A stretch of 11,915 nucleotides of DNA. It comes from Ktedonobacter sp. 13_1_20CM_4_53_11 (GTDB lineage Bacteria > Chloroflexota > Ktedonobacteria > Ktedonobacterales > Ktedonobacteraceae). The stretch is taken from the NCBI GenBank assembly GCA_001919995.1, contig MNIY01000174.1:1-11915 (forward strand), given 5' to 3'. Below the pieces are notes generated by a model. That model saw only the letters and a program-made list of their open reading frames with translations, searched no databases and was not told the origin of the DNA. Below, piece by piece: positions 6,801-11,915 of this stretch (positions are counted from its first letter, which is position 1; the number at the start of each line of letters is the position of its first letter). Made by a program: the position numbers and the translations under genes.

Positions 6801-9256
6801 CGCAGACCCTGCAGGTGATCCTGACGCCGGAGGCGAACGAGGGGAAGATGACCCTATGCTTCTTCAGCACACAGGCGAGACAGGATAAGCAGGCGGCGGT
6901 GTGGACGCAGCACGCCAGCGTGACCGTGCGGCGCGAGGAGGAACCGCTGCTGAGGGAGGAGATCATCCATCTGTTGCCTGAACAGGTCCAGAGCGAGTGG
7001 ATACTGGCGATGGAGGCTCCGAAATACTATCAGGGCCTGCGTGCTCGCGGCATCCAGCATGGTCCACTTTTTCAGGGCGTCACGCAGGTCTGGCGGCGTC
7101 CGGGCGAGGTGATGTCGCACATTACGATCCCAGAAGGGGTGGCTGACGATATGTCCGGCTACCAGGTACATCCGGCGCTCATGGACGCCTTCCTGCAAGG
7201 TATCACGCCGTTCCTGCCTGAGGAGAACGAGGATACCTATGTACCGGTGGTGGTGAAGCGGGTAAAGTTCTACCAACGGCCAGTCCCTGGCGGCAAGCTG
7301 TGGACGCACGCGATTGTTCGGCAGGAGGCGAACGGCGATCAAAGCACCCTTGAAGGCGACGTCATCCTGCTCGACGAGCAAGGGCGGGTTCTGCTAGAGG
7401 TGCTGGGCTTCCGCCTACAATCTCTGGACGGCAATACGCAGGATTTCATGCGCCAGCGTCTGAATCAGTTACTGTACACCATCGACTGGGAGCAGCAGGC
7501 TCGCAGCGAACAGCGTGCGAAGGGCACACCGCGCAAGAACTGGCTGGTCTTCAGCGAGCACGACGGGCTCGGCCAGGGACTGGCCCAACACTTGCGAGCC
7601 AGCGGTGCAAGCTGCGTGATCGTGACGCCCGGCCAGTCATACAAGCAGGTTGAAGACCAGCATTATGAATTGTCTCCGGCAACCCCCGAGGAGTTTGACC
7701 GACTCCTCAGCGAGTTGTACAGTAAGAACGGTGAGCAGGCCATCGGCATCGTGTACCTGTGGGGCATGCTGACGACCTCGGTGAACGAGAGCATGCGGCA
7801 ACCTTTGCGTGCGAACCAGGACCTGGTCAGCATCGGCGTACTGCACTTGATCCAGGCATTGACAGCGGCAAAGAAGGAGACGTCCTCCCGACTCTGGCTA
7901 GTAACCAGCGGCGTCCATACCATCGAGGAGCAGGATAGGACGACCGCGCTGTCACAGGCAGCGCGGTGGGGATTGGGGCGCGTGATCGTCTATGAGCACC
8001 AGAATCTGCACTGCACCTTGATCGATCTCGATACAACCCCTTCAGAGGAGTGCCTGGGAACCCTGTTCAGGGAAATCTGGTCCGATGAAGAAGCCGACGA
8101 GGTGGCGCTGCGCGGCGACAGGCGCTACGTGGCCAGGCTCACTCGCCATGCCTTGCTGCATGGGCAGGGGCAGGCGGAGGCCCTCTTCCGCTCGGACGGT
8201 ACCTACTTGATTACTGGAGGCTTGGGCGGCGTAGGCCTCCGAACGGCTCAGTGGATGGTCGAGCAGGGCGCACGACATCTTGTCCTCATGGGACGCCGAG
8301 GAGGTACCGAGGAGGCGGAAGCCACGCTGCAAGCCATGCGCGAAACCGGAGCGGCCGTGCGTGTACTGAAGGGAGATGTCGCACGGGAAGAGCAACTGGC
8401 GAACGCACTGGTCACGATACGGCGCGAGATGCCACCGCTACGCGGCGTCTTCCACTGCGCCGTCGTGCTGGATGACAGCACCCTGCTGCAATTGAATCGC
8501 GAGCGCTTTCTAGGTGTGATGCCACCCAAGGTGGACGGGGCCTGGAACCTCCACCGTCTGACGCTGGATGAGCCGCTGGACTACTTCGTCCTATTCTCGT
8601 CGGCGGCATCACTGATCGGTTCGCCTGGCCAGGGCAACTACGCAGCGGCCAGCGCATTCATGGATATGTTGGCCTACTACCGCAGGCAGCAGGGCTATCC
8701 AGCGCTGTGCATCAATTGGGGCCGTTGGGGCGAGGTCGGTCAGGCCATGAAGGAGAACCGGGGCGAGCGCCTGGACTTTCGTGGCTTCGCGAGTATGAAG
8801 CCCAAAGAGGGGCTGGCGATCCTGAGGAGCCTGCTGCACCAGAGCCCACCACAGGTCGGTGTGATGTCGTTTAACCTGCCCAAGTGGAGCCAGTTCTATC
8901 CGAACTTGACCAGGTCTTCGCTCTTCGCTCACCTGCTCGAAGAGCCCGGAGCGCAGCAAGAGAACAGAGCCGGGGGACCGCTCCTGACGAGCGAGATGCT
9001 GGCCGAACTGGACGATGAACTGCGTCAGCAGACGCTCATGCAGTACCTGAGCGACCAGATTGCCAGGGTGCTGGGTCACACCTCGCTGAAGCTCGATGCT
9101 CACCAGCAACTCAACCGACTGGGCATCGACTCGCTGATGTCTGTCGAACTAAAGAACCGCATCGGATCAGACCTGAACGTGGTCATCCCGGTCACAGCTT
9201 TCCTGCAGGACGTCACCTTTGAACAGCTCATCACACAGATCCTAGAGCAGATCTAG
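3830..9256 (+). CDS. single-module type I PKS, KS-AT-DH-KR-ACP
   Basis: An 1808-residue cytosolic megasynthase that extends an acyl chain by decarboxylative condensation and leaves double bonds. KS (about 6-430): Cys176 in DAACSSS, His311 in VEAHGTGT and His351 in VKTNIGH, a complete triad. AT (about 541-860): Ser631 in GHSMG and His734 in VASH; GHSMGE with VASH recalls mycobacterial Mas/Pps enzymes, so methylmalonyl or malonyl use is open. DH (about 905-1200): His943 and Asp1119 (HPALMDAFLQ) are present, but the usual HxxxGxxxxPG reads H-RVH-D-MPVL-PC. A structural psiKR (about 1210-1450) leads straight into KR (about 1455-1640), leaving no room for an enoylreductase. KR has GGLGGVG (1463-1469), an LDD motif (1547-1549, B-type), Ser1591 and Tyr1604, but Ser1608 where Asn is usual. 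ACP (about 1725-1805): Ser1768 in GIDSLMS. There is no thioesterase, loading module or docking segment. As the only module here it probably works iteratively. It is co-transcribed with the FAD enzyme. Confidence 0.93.
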   Translation: MEERLEPIAIIGMGCRFPGAPNPRAFWQLMCNGVDAITEVPADRYDVNTVYDPRPGTPGKVMSRMGGFLDQVDQFDAAFFGLSPREASRMDPQHRLLLEVAWEAMEDAGLVPEKLSEEIAGVFIGIITGDYWDRQFRNPANLDVYATAGSARSGAAGRISYALGLQGVSVALDAACSSSLVAVHLACQSLRTGSCTVALAGGVNVLLNPDHTIGFSQGRMMAPDGHCKTFDAQADGYVRSEGAGVVVLKPLSCALANGDPIYAVIRGSSSNNDGHCELFMAPSVKGQQAGLRRAYHDAGIDPLRVHYVEAHGTGTSVGDPVEIKALGSVLCEGRPADHPLIVGSVKTNIGHTEGAAGLAGLIKVVLCLKHKMIPPNLHFHQPSPAIPWQDYALMIPTQLIPWPQSDGPCLAGVSSFGIAGTNAHVIVEEAAQLIMPAPASQCGAIPTTHLLPLSAQTPDGLKDLAGSYLKHLEEEEYADQALHDICYTASSRRTHHDHRLAVVSRSRQDAHDKLAAFIRGEAGLELVSGRKITNKQQKIAWIFPGQGSQWLGMGHDLLEQEPVFRAAIKACDQVMRHYVDWSLLEQLQADEDHSRLSDIDVIQPMLFAIEVALAALWRSWGIEPDMVVGHSMGEVAAAYVAGALSLEDAAWIICSRSKLLLRTSGKGAMAAVELSLDQARTIVSDYEERVSVAVSNSASSTVLSGDPQALAEILTILERNGVFGRLVKVDVASHSPQMDPLRDDLLRLMERVQPRRAAIPMYSTVHGEIIDGSELAAQYWVNNLRKPVLFLAAIQALLEDDYGIFMEMSPHPILVGAVRQTIEQSEKSGLALSSMRRDEEGRAAMLATLGTLYTQGCPLNWSALYITGGHHVPLPTYPWQRQRYWNPNIDRPQSGAISSFQARCSDGTSHPILGRSMQSALHPNTYFWTTDIDTEIFPYLSDHRVHDMPVLPCAAYIELSLAAATEIFGPQRFSVEDLELTKALFFSKGTTQTLQVILTPEANEGKMTLCFFSTQARQDKQAAVWTQHASVTVRREEEPLLREEIIHLLPEQVQSEWILAMEAPKYYQGLRARGIQHGPLFQGVTQVWRRPGEVMSHITIPEGVADDMSGYQVHPALMDAFLQGITPFLPEENEDTYVPVVVKRVKFYQRPVPGGKLWTHAIVRQEANGDQSTLEGDVILLDEQGRVLLEVLGFRLQSLDGNTQDFMRQRLNQLLYTIDWEQQARSEQRAKGTPRKNWLVFSEHDGLGQGLAQHLRASGASCVIVTPGQSYKQVEDQHYELSPATPEEFDRLLSELYSKNGEQAIGIVYLWGMLTTSVNESMRQPLRANQDLVSIGVLHLIQALTAAKKETSSRLWLVTSGVHTIEEQDRTTALSQAARWGLGRVIVYEHQNLHCTLIDLDTTPSEECLGTLFREIWSDEEADEVALRGDRRYVARLTRHALLHGQGQAEALFRSDGTYLITGGLGGVGLRTAQWMVEQGARHLVLMGRRGGTEEAEATLQAMRETGAAVRVLKGDVAREEQLANALVTIRREMPPLRGVFHCAVVLDDSTLLQLNRERFLGVMPPKVDGAWNLHRLTLDEPLDYFVLFSSAASLIGSPGQGNYAAASAFMDMLAYYRRQQGYPALCINWGRWGEVGQAMKENRGERLDFRGFASMKPKEGLAILRSLLHQSPPQVGVMSFNLPKWSQFYPNLTRSSLFAHLLEEPGAQQENRAGGPLLTSEMLAELDDELRQQTLMQYLSDQIARVLGHTSLKLDAHQQLNRLGIDSLMSVELKNRIGSDLNVVIPVTAFLQDVTFEQLITQILEQI

Positions 9257-9303
9257 CAAGCATACTATAGTGACCCAGATTTTCAAGACACAAAAATCGT
9301 GGT

Positions 9304-9331
9304 TTCTAAGGTGCCGTCTCCTTTCTTAGAA
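9304..9331 (+). terminator. weak hairpin after the PKS gene
   Basis: TTCTAAG (9304-9310) and CTTAGAA (9325-9331) form a perfect seven-base stem over a 14-base loop, 48 bases after the PKS stop. There is no U-tract, so a terminator role rests only on position at the end of the operon. Confidence 0.25.
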
Positions 9332-9396
9332 CGAGAGCAATAGATCTTCGAGTGTGCATCAGTCAGCCTCACTCGTCAACAAATGCCCGCTGATCT

Positions 9397-9755
9397 TTAC
9401 GAGAAAAGTGCGTCAGCAGAAATATAGCGTTCTACCCATTGGCGGAATGGCAATTGCTCATCCCACCAGGCGGTGTGGGTTCTTTGAACATACTCCCATA
9501 CAATCAAAAAGCAGGGCTGGAAGTGGTTGTCCAGCGCATCTTTTGCCTGTTCAATCACTTCTTCTACCCATTCCACATCAGCGGGTGAAGTCCGAACTCG
9601 CCTTTGGTACTGGTCACAAAGACGTTTTGCCCAAACAAACCAAAGGGGATCGGTTCGGCTTGCACAAACAGGCCAAGATCAAAATGATCAAGCGCCCTTT
9701 GGAATTGGTGAGGGGAAATTTCCCCTAAGCGTCGTGAGTAGTTCATTGGCTCCAT
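9397..9755 (-). pseudogene. decayed aminoglycoside-phosphotransferase-like gene
   Basis: Two overlapping minus-strand frames give consecutive pieces of one protein family. The first (9755 down to a stop at 9564) begins MEPMNYSRRLGEIS and contains FGLFGQNVFVTSTKGEF, which resembles the N-terminal lobe of APH-type phosphotransferases as I remember them. The second frame (the stretch read from about 9567 to a TAA at 9397) reads EEVIEQAKDALDNHFQPC and then LIVWEYVQRTHTAWWDE and FRQWVERY, like the helical and C-terminal end of such proteins. Only about 120 residues remain where the family has roughly 300, and the catalytic HGD-x-N and DFG-like DxD segments are absent. A frameshift near 9590 and a large internal deletion therefore explain the remnant. 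The plus-strand frames over this stretch are its antisense shadows. The family call is from memory of sequence texture. Confidence 0.55.
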
Positions 9756-9914
9756 CCAATACTTGGACTGTCTACAACTTCATCATCTGGATTAATCTGG
9801 ACGAAATGCATCTTACCAGATTTACACCTTACAAGCCAATAGATTTTTGTCTGAAATCTTAGGGTCATTATAGTTACAGCAAATAGAAATCGTTCGTTAC
9901 AATCAACAGATAAG

Positions 9915-9941
9915 TTGCCTGACGTACTGGTGAACAGGCAA
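9915..9941. repeat. inverted repeat upstream of glycosyltransferase
   Basis: TTGCCTG and CAGGCAA are perfect seven-base arms around a 13-base spacer, about 77 bases before the glycosyltransferase start. It could be an operator or a leader hairpin; nothing more can be said from the sequence. Confidence 0.3.
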
Positions 9942-10017
9942 ACAGTATTCCTAATCTCCTGGTTAGGCTCGATTTCAAAGCTCGTGTTCATAGGATGAGG
10001 AAGGAGAACATACGTGG

Positions 10018-11691
10018 ATGGAACCGAAGCCTATCGATCTTGTCTGCAACATTGATGTACATCAATTAGAGCCGGATGTAGCAGCTCCGCCAGAAATACC
10101 ACGCCCCAAAAGATTCCTGGAGAGGCTTCGTCGCTCTCAAAATGTGGTCATTGGTGGCGTCTTGTTTCTCGCGGCCCTGGGCTTCAACCTCTATCGCCTG
10201 GGAACCCCCAGTATCTGGTTCGACGAAGCATTTTCCGTTGAGCTTGCCCACCAACCCTTGTCCCTGCTGTGGCACATTCTCTTTGGTGTGGAGCCCAATA
10301 TGGAACTGTATTATCTCTTCCTCCATTTCTGGCTCCAGTTGACCGGAGCACTCGGTCTCATCCCCACCGAGTTTGTCGTACGCCTCCCCTCAGCGATTTT
10401 CGCCGCTCTGAGCACCCTGGCCCTCTTTGTCTTTGGACGACGGTTCCTGGGCGTGTGGGCCGGGGTCGTCGGCGCCAGCCTCTATCTGCTGAACGATCTG
10501 CAACTGACCTATGCGCAAGAGACCCGGGGATACAGCCTACAACTCCTCCTGCTCTGTCTGGCCTGGTACGCGCTCTTCACGGCCTTCACCAACGAAACGC
10601 GGACCAGACGCTGGTGGCTCTGCTATGTTGTCACGATCACCCTGGCCTTCTATACCCACCTGTTCAGTGTACTCATTTTCCTCGCACAACTGACGACGGT
10701 CGCTGGCCTGGTGCTCGTGCCCAATTCCTGGCGTGTACAGATCCGCAAGCGCCTCCTCGCCTTTGGGGCCAGTCTGCTGGCCAGTGGGATCTTGAGCATT
10801 CCCATGATGATCCTGGTGAGCCGTCGGGGATCGATAACGGGCTGGCTTCCTCTTCCCCATCTCCAAAACGTGTTCATCCTGTTTTTCAATATCAGCGCGA
10901 ATAGCAAGATCTACCTGGCTCTGCTTGTCGCGTTCTGTGGACTTGGTCTGTTTGCCGCACTGCTATCGCATCTTCCTCCCCATACACCGCTCCAGAACGT
11001 CCTGACCACGCATGCTTCGGGAAAAGAGGAGGAGACATTACGCCAGCGTTTGCCCATGGCTTTTGCTTTACTCTGCTGGTTGATCCTGCCAGTGGTCATC
11101 AGCTACGTTGTTTCGCAGGGCCACACCCGCCTCTTCTCGACCCGTTACCTGGTGACCATTGTGCCTCCACTCTGTTTGCTCGTCGGCTTAGGGGTTGCGA
11201 CCCTGCGTTCTCAGGGAGTGAAAATCGCACTTGCTGCTGCTCTAATTGCGCTTGCCGTTCACTATACGCCGCTGTACTACGCGCATGCTCAGGTAGAGAA
11301 TTGGAACATCCCCACCTCCTGGTTAGTCCAGCGGTATCAGCCAGGTGATGGCCTGGTCTGCTACACCAATGCGCAGGGCTGCCAGATCTCGGTGGAGTAC
11401 TATCTGTCCCGATATCAGTCCGATGCGCACTTCGACGCCGATTCCCCTGGCGCTTTTTCGTGGGAGAACCACGGCCCTGCGAACTATGATGCGGCCGTTG
11501 ATCTCACTGCTCTGGCAGCCTATGGTGCTCAGCATCCTCGATTATTCTTCATTGTTGCTCGTCTGCCAGATCGGACTGCCTTTTTGAAGGCCCAGGCAGC
11601 CGAGAAGTGGTTAGATAGCCAGTACCATTTTGTTGGACAGATTGTCACCTCTGCCGTGACTATTCGCTTGTACGTGACAAAGGCAGCATAA
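10018..11691 (+). CDS. GT39-like membrane glycosyltransferase
   Basis: A 557-residue integral membrane protein of the GT-C fold (ArnT/PMT/GT39 type), which transfers a sugar from a polyprenyl-phosphate donor to an acceptor on the outer face of the membrane. After a 40-residue cytoplasmic, proline-containing tail, the first span is about 43-62. It is followed by the external loop with WFDEAFS, where Asp69-Glu70 is the expected catalytic or metal-site pair. QETRGYS (167-173) matches the second conserved GT39 motif. Further spans lie at roughly 121-140, 144-162, 172-190, 198-216, 217-234, 247-267, 297-318, 346-366, 378-397 and 402-420. Residues 421-557 form a soluble, probably extracytoplasmic domain. 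ATG 10018 is chosen because AAGGAG (10001-10006) lies 11 bases upstream; a GTG at 10014 is out of frame and stops after 13 codons. The acceptor is unknown: protein, lipid or a cell-wall polymer. A link to the PKS product is possible but unsupported beyond proximity. Confidence 0.8.
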   Translation: MEPKPIDLVCNIDVHQLEPDVAAPPEIPRPKRFLERLRRSQNVVIGGVLFLAALGFNLYRLGTPSIWFDEAFSVELAHQPLSLLWHILFGVEPNMELYYLFLHFWLQLTGALGLIPTEFVVRLPSAIFAALSTLALFVFGRRFLGVWAGVVGASLYLLNDLQLTYAQETRGYSLQLLLLCLAWYALFTAFTNETRTRRWWLCYVVTITLAFYTHLFSVLIFLAQLTTVAGLVLVPNSWRVQIRKRLLAFGASLLASGILSIPMMILVSRRGSITGWLPLPHLQNVFILFFNISANSKIYLALLVAFCGLGLFAALLSHLPPHTPLQNVLTTHASGKEEETLRQRLPMAFALLCWLILPVVISYVVSQGHTRLFSTRYLVTIVPPLCLLVGLGVATLRSQGVKIALAAALIALAVHYTPLYYAHAQVENWNIPTSWLVQRYQPGDGLVCYTNAQGCQISVEYYLSRYQSDAHFDADSPGAFSWENHGPANYDAAVDLTALAAYGAQHPRLFFIVARLPDRTAFLKAQAAEKWLDSQYHFVGQIVTSAVTIRLYVTKAA

Positions 11692-11718
11692 CCATTATAG
11701 GCTTCTCAGGGGTGGATG

Positions 11719-11740
11719 AAAGGCGCTGGGGCGCGGCTTT
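11719..11740 (+). terminator. weak hairpin after the glycosyltransferase gene
   Basis: AAAG (11719-11722) pairs with CTTT (11737-11740), followed inward by one G-G mismatch and CGC/GCG, around a TGGGGC loop. It lies 28 bases after the stop codon and ends in TTT. The stem is short and imperfect, so it is only a candidate. Confidence 0.25.
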
Positions 11741-11819
11741 GATTGCCTGTGCCGACTTCCTGGCAGTTTCGCGCATTCATGGTGAAGTGTGACCAGGTTC
11801 ATACTGGAAGGATCATCTA

Positions 11820-11915
11820 TTGACAAGTCCAGGTCATATCATAAAACGGATCAAGATCAAGTTGGGACAACTCATATTTTACTCCATGAGCGAAGCTGAT
11901 ATTGGTAGCGAAGTC
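11820..11915 (+). CDS. start of a gene cut by the window edge
   Basis: The first 32 codons of an open frame begin at TTG 11820, seven bases after AAGGA (11808-11812), and stay open to the last base. The predicted start is MTSPGHIIKRIKIK, a basic amphipathic stretch, followed by LGQLIFYSMSEADIGSEV. No family is recognisable from so little. An in-frame stop at 11790-11792 leaves little room for an earlier start; ATG 11886 is a later in-frame option without a ribosome site. Same strand as the glycosyltransferase, with a 128-bp gap. Confidence 0.45.
   Translation, partial: MTSPGHIIKRIKIKLGQLIFYSMSEADIGSEV

Larger units (their letters stand above)
9257..10017. other. 761-bp intergenic region
   Basis: Apart from the minus-strand phosphotransferase remnant and the hairpin after the PKS, no gene is seen. 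From 9756 to 10000 the sequence is AT-rich. It contains the inverted repeat TTGCCTG (9915-9921)/CAGGCAA (9935-9941) and a smaller one, CCTAA (9950-9954)/TTAGG (9963-9967). Both lie in the presumed leader of the glycosyltransferase gene, which suggests separate transcription from the PKS operon, although no firm promoter could be read. Confidence 0.45.

Noticed and set aside
7440..8200. Possible enoylreductase domain between DH and KR
   Set aside because: The stretch is about 240 residues, matches a structural psiKR in size and position, and has no NADPH-binding GxGxxG-type ER motif.
9354..9862. Two overlapping plus-strand open frames (9354-9728 and 9527-9862)
   Set aside because: Their translations lack any family features, while the opposite strand gives recognisable phosphotransferase pieces; no ribosome sites were seen.
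9743..9991. 82-codon minus-strand open frame
   Set aside because: AT-rich intergenic DNA, no recognisable features, and it overlaps the start of the phosphotransferase remnant in another frame.
10014..10055. GTG 10014 as glycosyltransferase start or a short upstream peptide
   Set aside because: It is out of frame with the gene and stops after 13 codons; spacing to the ribosome site is attractive, but nothing else supports a leader peptide.
11820..11825. TTGACA resembling a perfect -35 box
   Set aside because: The TTG is better explained as a start codon: AAGGA lies seven bases upstream and the frame stays open to the window end. The best -10 match at 16 bases (TAAAAC) is weak.
1..11915. tRNA, rRNA, CRISPR array, insertion sequence
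   Set aside because: No cloverleaf-like segment, rRNA motif, regularly spaced repeat or transposase frame with terminal repeats was seen on either strand.

Overview
The window looks like chromosome from a moderately GC-rich, probably multicellular or soil-type bacterium. Class Ktedonobacteria (Chloroflexota) is my best guess. The reasons are frequent TTG/GTG starts, long intergenic gaps, a HAMP-type membrane protein with no output domain, and lone secondary-metabolism genes. No rRNA or tRNA is present to fix the taxonomy, so this is inference. All intact genes lie on the + strand; the only minus-strand gene is a decayed remnant.

Layout. 1-142: nothing recognised beyond a leader. 143-610: small secreted beta-rich protein of unknown function. 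611-1125: long non-coding gap with a weak terminator, inverted repeats and a strongly structured leader just before the next gene. 1126-2265: membrane protein with about six membrane segments and a HAMP-like domain. Its last codons lie inside an 18-bp perfect hairpin that probably terminates transcription (2230-2274). 2350-3795 and 3830-9256: a two-gene biosynthetic operon (34-bp gap) encoding an FAD monooxygenase that resembles polyether epoxidases (MonCI/Lsd18 type) and a single-module polyketide synthase, KS-AT-DH-psiKR-KR-ACP, with no enoylreductase and no thioesterase. 9257-10017: non-coding, holding a frameshifted and internally deleted phosphotransferase pseudogene on the minus strand (9397-9755). 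10018-11691: GT39-like multi-membrane-span glycosyltransferase. 11820-11915: start of another gene that runs off the window.

How the genes may work together. The PKS has active-site residues for condensation, extender loading, ketoreduction and dehydration but none for enoyl reduction, so it should build a chain that keeps C=C bonds. The co-transcribed FAD enzyme belongs to a family whose characterised members epoxidise alkenes on polyketide chains. The simplest hypothesis is a compact alkene-then-epoxide pathway, with chain release, ACP activation and any epoxide opening supplied from elsewhere. The GT39-like enzyme may or may not be connected: it has its own leader and is separated by about 760 bp. 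The HAMP protein is separated by a terminator and need not be part of the pathway.
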